The notes beneath the pieces are model-generated. The model ran no database searches, was not told where the DNA came from, and worked only from the letters and a program-made list of their open reading frames with translations. The position numbers were made by a program, and so were the translations under genes. A stretch of 34,251 nt of DNA from Bacteroidota bacterium (GTDB taxonomy: Bacteria; Bacteroidota; Bacteroidia; Sphingobacteriales; Sphingobacteriaceae), in the NCBI GenBank assembly GCA_013285685.1, contig JABDHD010000036.1, positions 1 to 34,251 of the forward strand, in the 5' to 3' direction. Of this stretch, positions 6,348-14,890 are shown in pieces; position 1 is the stretch's first letter; each line of letters starts with the position of its first letter.

Positions 6348-7109
6348 GTGAATGGCAAACAACGCTACTTTATCCAACTCTCCTACAACGGTACAAATTA
6401 TCATGGCTGGCAGATTCAGAAGAACGCCGTAAGCGTCCAGGAAATCCTGAATGATCGCCTTTCCATCATCCTCCGGCAACCCATCGAAACTACCGGCTGC
6501 GGGCGCACGGATACCGGCGTACATGCTAAACAGTTTTTTGCACATTTCGATATGGAGAGGTACACGGACCATAGACTATGGACCATGGACGAAAAAGAGA
6601 ATATCGTTAGAAGTATAAATGCCGTTCTCCCAAAAGACATTGCCGTAAAAAGAGTATTCCCGGTGGCTGAAAAAGCGCACGCCCGGTTTGATGCTACCTT
6701 GCGCACTTACGAATACCATATCCATTTTAGTAAAGACCCTTTTAAACAAGGCTATTCCTGGGAGCTGAGGGATCGTCCTGATATTAACCTCATGAACGCA
6801 GCAGCCAAAATAATGGCCGAGTACACCGATTTCAGTTGCTTCAGCAAATCAAACACCCAGGTAAAAACGAATAACTGCAAAATAAGCGTGGCTGAATGGT
6901 TTGAAACAGAAAACGGCATCGTCTTCCGCATCTCTGCCGACCGCTTTTTACGCAATATGGTAAGAGCCATTGTTGGCACGCTTATGATGGTTGGCCGTAA
7001 GGAAATTGAACCGGAAGATGTACGTCACATCATCGAAAGCAAAAACCGCAGTAATGCGGGAACTTCTGTACCGGCCTGCGGGTTGTATCTGACGGAAGTT
7101 CTTTATTGA
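6348..7109 (+). CDS. truA: tRNA pseudouridine(38-40) synthase TruA
   Basis: Converts uridines 38, 39 and 40 of the tRNA anticodon arm to pseudouridine in the cytoplasm. 253 residues, normal for the family. It opens with RYFIQLSYNGTNYHGWQIQ and has the catalytic motif CGRTDTGVHA with Asp55. The later blocks TYEYHI, FSCFSKS, FRISADRFLRNMVRAIVGTLMMVG and AGTSVPACGLYL are also typical. The start is GTG at 6348: the downstream ATG at 6352 is out of frame, and the N-terminal strand begins a few residues after the GTG. Residues 73-81 (TDHRLWTMD) are encoded by a palindromic repeat at 6566-6590 and look like an insertion in a loop between the catalytic motif and the next conserved block (INAVLPKDIAV). 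Confidence 0.96.
   Translation: MNGKQRYFIQLSYNGTNYHGWQIQKNAVSVQEILNDRLSIILRQPIETTGCGRTDTGVHAKQFFAHFDMERYTDHRLWTMDEKENIVRSINAVLPKDIAVKRVFPVAEKAHARFDATLRTYEYHIHFSKDPFKQGYSWELRDRPDINLMNAAAKIMAEYTDFSCFSKSNTQVKTNNCKISVAEWFETENGIVFRISADRFLRNMVRAIVGTLMMVGRKEIEPEDVRHIIESKNRSNAGTSVPACGLYLTEVLY
6566..6590. repeat. GGACCATAG-type palindromic repeat inside truA
   Basis: The core CCATAG-A-CTATGG (6569-6581) is a perfect 13-bp palindrome, followed by a second ACCATGG word. Words of this kind (GGACCATGGACTATGG) are remembered as intergenic repeats in Bacteroidota. Here the repeat is translated in frame as TDHRLWTMD. Confidence 0.6.
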
Positions 7110-7252
7110 TTTCGGATGTCGGATTTTCGATGTCGGATTTACAAAAAGGTGGCGAAGATTTATTTTAGAATTTATAACATTGTAAACGAAGGAACATTTT
7201 CGATATCACACTAAAAAATTCAATCCGAAATCGAAAATCCGAAATCCGAAAT
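7109..7252. repeat. Inverted repeat built from TCGGAT words (copy 1)
   Basis: Arm 7109-7140 pairs with 7222-7252 with only about two mismatches; spacer about 80 nt. The arm is a loose tandem of an 8-nt TCGGATTT word. The left arm begins on the truA stop codon and the right arm ends 8 bp before the ABC transporter ATG. The same word forms the 14238-14338 repeat in the atp operon. Confidence 0.85.
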
Positions 7253-7260
7253 TAAAACAA

Positions 7261-9066
7261 ATGGCTGACGCTGTAACCGGTAAAGCGCTTGATTGGAAAC
7301 TGCTGGGCAGGGTGATGCACTATGTCAGGCCTTTTCGCAGCACGTTTATCATCGCGGTTTTTTTAACTATTTTTTTGGCGGCTAATGCTATTGTGCAGCC
7401 GATCCTGATACAAAGGACACTCGACAACTACATCATACAGGATAATTACGACGGCCTGCTGTTTATGGTCGAGTTGATGCTGGGCCAGTTGATCATCCAA
7501 ACCATCGCACAATATTACCAAACCTATATCACCAACTGGCTGGGCGAGTCTGTCATCCGCGACCTACGGGTGGATGTTTTTAACCATATCACCAGCCTGC
7601 GCCTCAAATATTTTGACCGCACACCCATTGGGGTTTTGATTACGCGCACGGTGTCCGATTTGGAAACCATCGCCGATATATTCTCCGAAGGGTTAATCTC
7701 CATCATGGGTGATATGCTGCTGGTGATCGCCGTAATAGGTTATATGATTTATGTCGACTGGAAGCTGGCGCTGATAACGCTGATCCCGATGCCGCTGCTG
7801 TTACTGTCTACCTACATTTTTAAAGAAGCGATAAAATCGTCATTCCAGGAAGTACGAACACAGGTAGCGCATTTAAATACTTTTTTAGCTGAGCATATTT
7901 CTGGCGTCAGCATTATCCAGTACTTCTCTCGCGAGGACCAGGAAATGCGCAAATTCAAAGCCGTAAACACCAAATACCGCGACGCCAATATCCGTTCCAA
8001 CTGGTACTACTCTATCTTTTTCCCTGTTGTTGAAATACTGTTTGCCGTTTGCATGGGTTTGCTGGTTTGGTATGGCTGCAAACGCATTTTAACGGATGGC
8101 CAGCTGGCCGCGCTTTCGGCCCATGGAAAACCCATTACAGCCGGCGTATTAACAGCGTTTATTGCTTTGCTTAACATGCTCTTCCGCCCTATCCGCCAGC
8201 TGGCTGATAAATTCAACACACTGCAGATGGGCATGGTGGGCGCTGACCGGATATTCCGCGTACTGGATACCGACGAAGTTGCCACAAACGAAGGCGCCTT
8301 AACCCCCAAAGAACTAACCGGCGACATTGAATTTAAACAAGTATGGTTTGCCTATAACGAAGAAAACTGGGTGCTGAAGGACATCAGTTTCCATGTGAGC
8401 CCGGGCAAGACACTGGCACTCGTTGGGGCCACGGGCGCTGGCAAATCGTCGACCATAAATATCCTTAACCGTTTTTATGAGATCGGCAAAGGCAGCGTAA
8501 AAATCGACGGCGTGGATATCCGCGATTATGATGTAAGCTACCTGCGCTCCCATATCGCAACCGTTATACAGGATGTATTTTTATTTACCGATACCATCGA
8601 GAATAACATCACCCTGAACAATCCTGAAATTACACTTGAGCAGGTAATCTCGGCAGCAAAGGACGTAGGCGCACATGAGTTTATCGAGCGCCTGCCCGGC
8701 GGTTACAAATATAATGTAATGGAACGCGGCGCAACGCTGTCGGCTGGCCAGGCACAACTCATCTCGTTTATCCGGGCGCTGGTTTACAACCCCACTATCC
8801 TGGTACTGGACGAGGCCACTTCATCAGTTGATACCGAAACTGAACACCTGATACAAAATGCCATCAGCAAGCTGATGCAGGGCCGTACAGCGATTGTGAT
8901 CGCTCACCGCTTGTCTACCATCCAAAATGCCGATAAGATCATTGTGCTTGATCATGGTGAGATCAAGGAAATGGGTACCCACCAGGAATTGTTAAAGATC
9001 GAAAATGGGTATTACCGCAAGCTGTACGACCTGCAGTTTAATTCGGCAGGAATAAACCGGGACTAG
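7261..9066 (+). CDS. ABC exporter, fused membrane and ATPase domains (MdlB/MsbA type)
   Basis: A half-transporter that should work as a dimer in the inner membrane; the substrate is not readable (lipid, peptide or drug export are family possibilities). 601 residues: six membrane segments in 1-320 (for example 28-50, 66-86, 150-185, 252-270, 292-310), then the nucleotide-binding domain. That domain has Walker A GATGAGKS (389-396), Q loop VIQDVFLF (435-442), signature LSAGQ (493-497), Walker B ILVLDE (513-518), D loop SSVD and switch His549. The signature continues AQLISF instead of the usual RQxxxx, so Arg after Gln is replaced by Ala498. It is convergent with the serine hydrolase gene across a short inverted repeat. 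Confidence 0.93.
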   Translation: MADAVTGKALDWKLLGRVMHYVRPFRSTFIIAVFLTIFLAANAIVQPILIQRTLDNYIIQDNYDGLLFMVELMLGQLIIQTIAQYYQTYITNWLGESVIRDLRVDVFNHITSLRLKYFDRTPIGVLITRTVSDLETIADIFSEGLISIMGDMLLVIAVIGYMIYVDWKLALITLIPMPLLLLSTYIFKEAIKSSFQEVRTQVAHLNTFLAEHISGVSIIQYFSREDQEMRKFKAVNTKYRDANIRSNWYYSIFFPVVEILFAVCMGLLVWYGCKRILTDGQLAALSAHGKPITAGVLTAFIALLNMLFRPIRQLADKFNTLQMGMVGADRIFRVLDTDEVATNEGALTPKELTGDIEFKQVWFAYNEENWVLKDISFHVSPGKTLALVGATGAGKSSTINILNRFYEIGKGSVKIDGVDIRDYDVSYLRSHIATVIQDVFLFTDTIENNITLNNPEITLEQVISAAKDVGAHEFIERLPGGYKYNVMERGATLSAGQAQLISFIRALVYNPTILVLDEATSSVDTETEHLIQNAISKLMQGRTAIVIAHRLSTIQNADKIIVLDHGEIKEMGTHQELLKIENGYYRKLYDLQFNSAGINRD

Positions 9067-9138
9067 GATTTTTAGGATTAGGAGGATTGCAGGATTAGCG
9101 CGCGTAAAAATCTTAAAAATCTTTGAATCCTAAAAATC
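9067..9138. repeat. GGATTA/GATTTTTAG-word inverted repeat between convergent genes
   Basis: GATTTTTAGGATT (9067-9079) pairs perfectly with AATCCTAAAAATC (9126-9138). The interior repeats the words GGATTAGGAGGATTGCAGGATTA and AAAAATCTTAAAAATCTTT. It fills the whole gap between the two stop codons and could serve as a shared transcript end, although no long U tract follows either way. Confidence 0.7.
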
Positions 9139-10792
9139 ATAGTTCTGACACCCTCTCAAACACGATATTCCTGATCCTTCCCCCCGAAAGCTTAAATCCC
9201 GCCACTTTATGCTGTCCATCCCGGTAAAAGGCCATGCTGCCCCCGGCGGCGCTGCCAAATGTATCTGCAGTGATCATATCCGGGCTCAGGTTAAAGTCGC
9301 CCAGGCGCATATGATGGCCAACCAATCTGCCCTTTTCCAGGGTAATGCGGTATGTAGCCTCCAGTTCCTTACTGTAGTACGAACCCGCAAACTGTGCAAG
9401 CTGCGAGGGATCAACTTTTATTGGCGTCACCCGGTTTGAAACCTTGCCATGGTAGACTATAGCATTAGCTTTGTCCGTGATCTGCACAAACTTAACAGAT
9501 GAATTATACGCTGGCACCCAAAGCGTTGTGTCGGATTTCAATTCTGTCGGGAATTTATCTTCGCCCGTCGCTTGCGTCATCAGCTGGCCGTCTTCCAGCG
9601 TAAACGTAACAAACCAACCTGGCCCCAATTGGTAAGTGCCGAGGTACTTTTTTAGAATGTTACTGTCCACCTTAACCGTTGGCAGTTTGCTCAAATCTTC
9701 GCGTTTTTGTTCCGATCCGGCCTTAAGGTTTAATACCAACCGGGCCACCGCATCGGATTCACCATCCGCATTAAAATTACCCGAATTGCTTAACAATATA
9801 ATACCAACTTTTTGATCGGGGAAGTTGGAGATATTAGTAGCATAGGCCGCCCAGCCGCCATCATGCGAAACTTCCTTCACGCCATTGTGGCTATCGATCA
9901 CCAACCCATAAGCATAATTATTAGGCTTACCATCGTTAAGCGTATCTGTTTGTATCATTCGCAAATAAACCGGGTCTTTATCGGCCAGGCCGCGTTGAAA
10001 ACAGATTACCCATTTGGACAGGTCTTCAACTGTCGTATAAATTGAACTGGACCCAAAGGCGGTCAGCTGGTCGGTAGCTTTGTGAAACTCGTTACCGTTT
10101 TGGTAGTAAGAGGTAGCCAGGTGCGGGATAACTTTCGAGTAATCATCCGACACCAGGGTCGCCTGCATGCCGAGCGGCTTAAAAATATGCTCCGCCGTCC
10201 ATTCAGGGAAAGTTTTACCGCTCACTTTCGCCACAATCGCCGCCAGCAAATTATATCCTGTATTTGAATATTGATATTTCGAACCCGGGTCAAAATCCAA
10301 ATCATGCTGCTTGCTTACCATGCGCATAATGTCGTCATAGGTAAATGACTCATCCCAGCGCCAGCCCGCTGCGTGAAGCCCTTCCGGCCAGTCCCGAAGG
10401 CCGCTGGTGTGATGAATCAGGTTATGAATGGTTATTTTCTTACCAAAATCAGGTATATCGGGTAAATATTTATGGATATCATCACCAGGCGAAATCTTCC
10501 CTTCCTGTATCAGGGTCGAAATCGCATACCCCGTAAATTGCTTGGAAACCGATGCAATATCAAATACCGAGGTCGGCGTGATAGGCATACCATACTCCAG
10601 GTTAGCCATGCCATAGCCTTTTTCAAACGCCACCTTACCATCCTTTACGATCAAAACCGCAACACCCGGCGCATCAGGCTTCGCAAAATCCTTAAAAATT
10701 GAGTCGATCCCGGTTTGCAAATTTGCAGGCAATGTTTGTGCACAGCCGGTCAGTCCGGTACCGATAAGCAGCAGGGTCAAAAATTGTTTCAT
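9137..10792 (-). CDS. Beta-lactamase-fold serine hydrolase, lipoprotein
   Basis: A 551-residue exported protein of the class C beta-lactamase/DD-peptidase/esterase superfamily. The signal peptide ends in a lipobox (GTGLTGC, Cys17). Active-site motifs are SVSK (81-84, SxxK), YSN (175-177, YxN) and a His-Asp-Gly-Gly segment (VSHDGG) in place of KTG. About 170 C-terminal residues form an extra domain (KYLGTYQLGPGWFVTFTLEDG and a second copy-like segment FAGSYYSKELEATYRITLEKG). Such tails are common in Bacteroidota members of this family. Substrate unknown; antibiotic resistance should not be assumed. Single gene; the -7 region is poor (TACTTTCG near 10850). Confidence 0.9.
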   Translation of the reverse strand: MKQFLTLLLIGTGLTGCAQTLPANLQTGIDSIFKDFAKPDAPGVAVLIVKDGKVAFEKGYGMANLEYGMPITPTSVFDIASVSKQFTGYAISTLIQEGKISPGDDIHKYLPDIPDFGKKITIHNLIHHTSGLRDWPEGLHAAGWRWDESFTYDDIMRMVSKQHDLDFDPGSKYQYSNTGYNLLAAIVAKVSGKTFPEWTAEHIFKPLGMQATLVSDDYSKVIPHLATSYYQNGNEFHKATDQLTAFGSSSIYTTVEDLSKWVICFQRGLADKDPVYLRMIQTDTLNDGKPNNYAYGLVIDSHNGVKEVSHDGGWAAYATNISNFPDQKVGIILLSNSGNFNADGESDAVARLVLNLKAGSEQKREDLSKLPTVKVDSNILKKYLGTYQLGPGWFVTFTLEDGQLMTQATGEDKFPTELKSDTTLWVPAYNSSVKFVQITDKANAIVYHGKVSNRVTPIKVDPSQLAQFAGSYYSKELEATYRITLEKGRLVGHHMRLGDFNLSPDMITADTFGSAAGGSMAFYRDGQHKVAGFKLSGGRIRNIVFERVSEL

Positions 10793-10863
10793 GGTTTGTT
10801 GGGCTAATTGAGATGAATAAAGCTACTAAATGACCACGAAAGTAGTGCAAACGTTGCGTGTTA

Positions 10864-11052
10864 TAATCTGAACCGTTGATTGAACTGATTGAAATGATTA
10901 ACGCTGCAAGAAATCTGTGAAATCAACTTAATCACTCCCAAAAATCTGTGATAAAAAAGGCCTCACTATCGTGAAGCCCTATTCCTTAAATTTTCTCCGC
11001 CGACAGGAATCAAATAAATCATCCCAATCAGCTAAATCAACGGTTCAGATTA
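10864..11052. repeat. 36-bp inverted repeat of GATTGAA words flanking the atp terminator
   Basis: Arm 10864-10899 pairs with 11017-11052; 32 of 36 positions match. The arm contains the loose tandem GATTGAACTGATTGAAATGATT. The right arm includes the atpG stop codon. The intrinsic terminator at 10953-10978 lies inside the spacer, so a correctly terminated atp mRNA would include only one arm. Confidence 0.8.
10953..10978 (-). terminator. Intrinsic terminator of the atp operon
   Basis: On the minus strand GGCTTCAC-GATA-GTGAGGCC forms an 8-bp stem (one G-U pair) with a 4-nt loop and is followed directly by six T residues. It lies about 70 bp after the atpG stop. Confidence 0.8.
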
Positions 11053-11943
11053 CGTCGACAGCGCCGCCGCACCGCTCACAATTTCGGTAAGCTCGGTGGT
11101 GATAGCTGCCTGCCTTGCCTGGTTGTACGAAAGTTTCAGCGCTTTCAACAACTCGCCGGCATTATCGGTTGCCTTATCCATCGCAGTCATACGTGCGCCA
11201 TGCTCGGAAGCGTTGGAGTCCAGCACCGCTTTGTACACCTGTATTTTGATGTTTTTGGGGATTAGTTCCTCAACTATCTTTTCCTGGGATGGCTCCAAAA
11301 TATAGTCGATCAGCATGCCATCCGGCTCTTTTTTCTCTTGTTTTTTTACTTCAGGCTTCGGCACCGGTATCAGTTGCTCGGCCATCAATATCTGCATCGC
11401 CGCATTTTTAAATTGATTATAAACCAGTTCAACGCGGTCAAAATCACCTTTCAAAAAGCCCGCCATAATGCTTTCTGTTATTTTGGAAGTATTTTCAAAG
11501 TTCAGATCGAGATACAGGTCGTTATTATTACCGATCACGTTGTATTTGCGCCGCTCGTAATATTCCTGGCTTTTTTTACCAATAGCAACGATAGATACAT
11601 TGCCTGCTTTCAACTGGTTGCTGTATTTTTCAGCGATCAGGTTATTTGCGGTCTTAATTGCATTGGCATTAAAAGCCCCGGCAAGGCCCCGGTTTGAGGT
11701 TACTACGATCACCAACACCTTTTTAGGCTCACGCTCTACCAAAAATGGCGATGAACCATCTTCAAGACTTGCCGAAAGGTTGGCCAGCAGCTCTTTCAGC
11801 TTATTAGCATAAGGTCGCAATTGTACGATAGCGTTGGTAGCCCGTTTCAGCTTCGCCGCCGAAACCATCTTCATGGCCTTGGTGATCTGCTGCGTCGACG
11901 TTACCGACTTAATCCTGTTTCTTACTTCTTTTAAATTAGCCAT
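11050..11943 (-). CDS. atpG: ATP synthase gamma subunit
   Basis: Central rotor shaft of F1 that couples c-ring rotation to catalysis. 297 residues, normal length. The N-terminal coiled helix MANLKEVRNRIKSVTSTQQITKAMKMVSAAKLKRA and the C-terminal helix SEHGARMTAMDKATDNAGELLKALKLSYNQARQAAITTELTEIVSGAAAL are diagnostic. Residues 195-215 (PKPEVKKQEKKEPDG) form a charged insert in the globular domain. It is the last gene of the operon, separated from atpA by a 132-bp gap that holds an inverted repeat, and is followed by the operon terminator. Confidence 0.97.
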   Translation of the reverse strand: MANLKEVRNRIKSVTSTQQITKAMKMVSAAKLKRATNAIVQLRPYANKLKELLANLSASLEDGSSPFLVEREPKKVLVIVVTSNRGLAGAFNANAIKTANNLIAEKYSNQLKAGNVSIVAIGKKSQEYYERRKYNVIGNNNDLYLDLNFENTSKITESIMAGFLKGDFDRVELVYNQFKNAAMQILMAEQLIPVPKPEVKKQEKKEPDGMLIDYILEPSQEKIVEELIPKNIKIQVYKAVLDSNASEHGARMTAMDKATDNAGELLKALKLSYNQARQAAITTELTEIVSGAAALST

Positions 11944-11950
11944 TTGTTAA

Positions 11951-12060
11951 ATGTGCAAATGTGCGTATGTGCAAATTACCTGCGTGTTGTCTATTTATGC
12001 ATCAATTAGTACCCGTTCATTTCTTCATCTGCACATTTGCACATCCGCACATTTGCACAT
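11951..12060. repeat. 26-bp inverted repeat of ATGTGCAA words in the atpA-atpG gap
   Basis: Arm 11951-11976 pairs with 12035-12060 with one mismatch; spacer about 58 nt. The arm is a tandem of an 8-nt ATGTGCAA/ATGTGCGT word. It occupies nearly the whole gap and would be transcribed as a long hairpin 7 nt before the atpG ATG. Confidence 0.85.
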
Positions 12061-12075
12061 CAAATAATCCGAACG

Positions 12076-13650
12076 CTAGTATTTTCCTGTCATTTCCTTA
12101 GCCATCGTTTCCAGCACACCCCTGATCTGGTCATCAAGCTTACCCGCTTTCAGGGAAGATAATACCTCGGGGTGACGTGCTTCCAGCTGGCTGGTAAATT
12201 CGCTTTCAAATTCCCTAATCTTGTTCACGGGCACATTACGCATCAGGTTTTTAGTGCCTAAATAAATAATAGCCACTTGTTTTTCAACGGTTACCGGCGC
12301 ATATTGGCCTTGTTTCAGCACTTCAACGTTACGGGCGCCTTTGTCCAAAACGCTCTTGGTTGATGCGTCCAGGTCCGATCCGAATTTGGAGAATGCTTCC
12401 AGCTCGCGGTATTGTGCCTGGTCGAGTTTTAAGGTACCGGCAACTGTTTTCATTGATTTGATCTGCGCATTACCACCCACACGCGATACCGAGATACCTA
12501 CGTTGATGGCCGGGCGCACACCAGCATTGAACAGGTTCGATTCCAAAAATATCTGCCCGTCAGTGATCGAGATCACGTTGGTTGGGATATAAGCGGATAC
12601 GTCGCCTGCCTGCGTTTCGATGATCGGCAATGCAGTTAATGAACCGCCACCTTTTACGATACCCCTGATAGATTCAGGCAAATCATTCATCGCCTGTGCA
12701 ATCGAGTCGTTCTGGCTGATTTTGGCGGCACGTTCCAGCAAGCGGCTGTGCAGGTAAAATACGTCACCCGGATAAGCCTCGCGGCCCGGCGGACGACGCA
12801 GCAACAGTGATACTTCGCGGTAAGCAACGGCCTGTTTCGACAAATCATCATAAATGATCAGCGCAGGGCGTCCGGTATCACGGAAATATTCGCCGATAGC
12901 AGCGCCTGCAAACGGTGCAAAAAACTGCATGGTAGCCGAGTCAGAGGCATTGGCGGCAACAACGATAGAGAACGGCATTGCGCCTTTTTCTTCCAGCGTG
13001 CGCACGATGTTAGCCACGGTAGAGGCTTTTTGTCCGCAGGCAACATATATACAAATTACCGGTTTGCCGGCTTCGTAAAATTCTTTCTGGTTGATAATGG
13101 TATCGATACAAACTGCGGTTTTGCCGGTCTGGCGGTCGCCGATCACCAGCTCACGCTGTCCGCGGCCGATAGGGATCATGGCGTCGATCGCTTTGATACC
13201 GGTTTGCAATGGTTCGGTAACAGGCTGGCGATAGATAACGCCGGGAGCCTTACGTTCCAGCGGCATTTCATAGGTTTTACCTTTAATAGCGCCTTTACCG
13301 TCGATAGGGTTACCCAAAGTATCCACAACGCGGCCAAGCATGCCTTCGCCCACGTTTATCGATGCGATTCTTTTGGTACGCTTTACAGTATCGCCTTCTT
13401 TAATGTCATCAGATTTACCGAGCAACACCACACCCACGTTATCTTCTTCAAGGTTAAGCACGATACCCTGTAAGCCGGTACCAAACTCAACCAGCTCGCC
13501 TGATTGTACTTTTGTTAATCCGTAAACGCGTGCAATACCGTCGCCTACCTGCAACACGGTACCCACTTCTTCTAATTCAGATTCGGACTTGAAGCCGGCT
13601 AATTGCTGACGCAAAATCGCTGATACTTCGTCTGGTCTAACCTCTACCAT
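12076..13650 (-). CDS. atpA: ATP synthase alpha subunit
   Basis: Non-catalytic nucleotide-binding subunit of F1, three copies per enzyme. 524 residues, normal length. Visible motifs: N-terminal [20 protein letters not shown] (binding site for delta), beta-barrel [12 protein letters not shown]-loop GDRQTGKT (171-178), [41 protein letters not shown], and the segment ISVSRVGG carrying the arginine that reaches the neighbouring catalytic site. It lies 26 bp downstream of atpH with no hairpin between them. No atpD is present in this window, so beta must be encoded elsewhere. Confidence 0.98.
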   Translation of the reverse strand: MVEVRPDEVSAILRQQLAGFKSESELEEVGTVLQVGDGIARVYGLTKVQSGELVEFGTGLQGIVLNLEEDNVGVVLLGKSDDIKEGDTVKRTKRIASINVGEGMLGRVVDTLGNPIDGKGAIKGKTYEMPLERKAPGVIYRQPVTEPLQTGIKAIDAMIPIGRGQRELVIGDRQTGKTAVCIDTIINQKEFYEAGKPVICIYVACGQKASTVANIVRTLEEKGAMPFSIVVAANASDSATMQFFAPFAGAAIGEYFRDTGRPALIIYDDLSKQAVAYREVSLLLRRPPGREAYPGDVFYLHSRLLERAAKISQNDSIAQAMNDLPESIRGIVKGGGSLTALPIIETQAGDVSAYIPTNVISITDGQIFLESNLFNAGVRPAINVGISVSRVGGNAQIKSMKTVAGTLKLDQAQYRELEAFSKFGSDLDASTKSVLDKGARNVEVLKQGQYAPVTVEKQVAIIYLGTKNLMRNVPVNKIREFESEFTSQLEARHPEVLSSLKAGKLDDQIRGVLETMAKEMTGKY

Positions 13651-13676
13651 TTTTTATTTTATTTAGCGTTGTTATT

Positions 13677-14231
13677 TTAATTAGCTGAAACTACCCTTTG
13701 GGCAAATTCCTTTTTTATTTTCTTCAGATCGTTTGCAATGCTGGTATCTACCTGGCGGTCGCCAACGGTCAGTACAAAGCCGCCGATCAATGATGGATCC
13801 ACCCTGGCTTCCAGTTTTACACTGCCGCCTGTGGCTTTTTCAATATCCGCAATTAACTTTTGTTTATTGGTTACCGACAAAGGCGTTGCCGTAACCACGT
13901 TTGCGTTGATGATATGATTTTTAACATCATACATATTCACATATTCCTGGGCGGTAGCATATAAAACCTCGCCCCGGCTTTTGTTGATCATCAGCTTAAA
14001 AAATGCAATGCTCAACTCGTCAACCTTTTTTGAAAATACTTCGTCGAGTATTTTTATTTTTTTTGAATGCGACACGATGGGGTTAGCCAGCACCGCCTTC
14101 AATTCCGGGTTTGCCTTTAAAGTACGATAAAAAAGATCCATATCATTCTTTATAACCTCCACCTTCTTTTGCTCCCCGGCAAGATCGATGAATGATTTAG
14201 CGTATCGTGATGCTACTGTTAATTCTGACAT
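13677..14231 (-). CDS. atpH: ATP synthase delta subunit
   Basis: Stator subunit that ties the top of F1 to the b subunits. 184 residues, normal length. Typical N-terminal half VASRYAKSFIDLAGEQKKVEVIKNDMDLFYRTLKANPEL. Typical C-terminal block VTATPLSVTNKQKLIADIEKATGGSVKLEARVDPSLIGGFVLTVGDRQVDTSIANDLKKIK. The gap to atpF upstream is filled by a perfect 32-bp inverted repeat; atpA follows after 26 bp. Confidence 0.96.
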   Translation of the reverse strand: MSELTVASRYAKSFIDLAGEQKKVEVIKNDMDLFYRTLKANPELKAVLANPIVSHSKKIKILDEVFSKKVDELSIAFFKLMINKSRGEVLYATAQEYVNMYDVKNHIINANVVTATPLSVTNKQKLIADIEKATGGSVKLEARVDPSLIGGFVLTVGDRQVDTSIANDLKKIKKEFAQRVVSAN

Positions 14232-14237
14232 TTCTTT

Positions 14238-14338
14238 ATTTCGGATTTCGGATGTTCGATTTCGGATTTGTTATTTTTATTAGCGGTGTTCAATACGGCC
14301 TCTTCTAAATCCGAAATCGAACATCCGAAATCCGAAAT
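14238..14338. repeat. Perfect 32-bp inverted repeat of TCGGAT words in the atpF-atpH gap (copy 2)
   Basis: Arms 14238-14269 and 14307-14338 are exact reverse complements; spacer 37 nt. The word is TCGGATTT/TCGGATGT, as in the 7109-7252 repeat. It begins one base after the atpF stop codon and ends 7 nt before the atpH ATG (both on the minus strand). The atp mRNA would carry a 32-bp perfect duplex here, long enough to be an RNase III substrate. Confidence 0.9.
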
Positions 14339-14833
14339 CTAACTAAGTTTCACTTCTTTTAACAATTCCTTCACCAGCTCATCCTGTTTCTTGCTGTCTT
14401 CAAACTGCTTGCGCAATACCTTTTCGGCAATTTCGATAGATAAGCTTGCTACCTGGTTTTTCACATCAGCAATAGCAATGGCCTTTTGGTTATTGATCTC
14501 CAGGCGGGCAAGCTCTATCTGGCGCGCGCCTTCCTTCTGCGCTGCTTCTTTTGCATCGTAGATGATCTGGTTTTTCACTTTGGTCGCTTCGGCCAGGATG
14601 GAATCGCGCTCGGCACGAGCTTGTTTTAACAGGGCTTCGTTTTCGGTGGTTAACCGGGCCATTTCTTCCCTAACCGCGTCTGCTTTTAACAGCGCCGATT
14701 CGATTGAATTCTCGCGATCGGCAACTGCCTTCAAAATCGGCTTCCAGGCATATTTGCCAAGGATAAAAAGCAATATCCCGAAACAAATGGTTGTCCAAAA
14801 AACTAAACCTATATTAGGTGTAACTAAATCCAT
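14339..14833 (-). CDS. atpF: ATP synthase subunit b
   Basis: Peripheral stalk subunit, two copies per enzyme. 164 residues: one membrane helix near the N-terminus (about 8-27, GLVFWTTICFGILLFILGKY), then the long charged coiled coil (KADAVREEMARLTTENEALLKQARAERDSILAEATKVKNQ) ending in the delta-binding region. Start ATG at 14833. It is preceded by a terminator-like hairpin and by a consensus promoter (TTG-N19-TAAATTTG), so atpFHAG may be partly transcribed independently of atpBE. Confidence 0.96.
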   Translation of the reverse strand: MDLVTPNIGLVFWTTICFGILLFILGKYAWKPILKAVADRENSIESALLKADAVREEMARLTTENEALLKQARAERDSILAEATKVKNQIIYDAKEAAQKEGARQIELARLEINNQKAIAIADVKNQVASLSIEIAEKVLRKQFEDSKKQDELVKELLKEVKLS

Positions 14834-14860
14834 AATTCAGTATTTTCTCGTTTTAAAAAT

Positions 14861-14890
14861 CAAATTTAAAAAGAACATTCCCGGCACCAA
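14861..14890 (-). promoter_or_regulatory. Consensus internal promoter of the atp operon, before atpF
   Basis: Minus strand: TTG (14890-14888), exactly 19 nt, then TAAATTTG (14868-14861). This matches the Bacteroidota TTG/TAnnTTTG consensus and the spacing seen before the helicase gene. Start of transcription would be about 20 nt before the atpF ATG. The -33 TTG lies in the loop of the hairpin at 14871-14909, and the U tract of that hairpin runs into the -7 box. Confidence 0.6.

Noticed and set aside
14238..14338. CRISPR-like reading of the repeated TCGGAT words
   Set aside because: Repeat units are about 8 nt, contiguous and inverted around a single spacer; there are no regular spacers and no cas genes.
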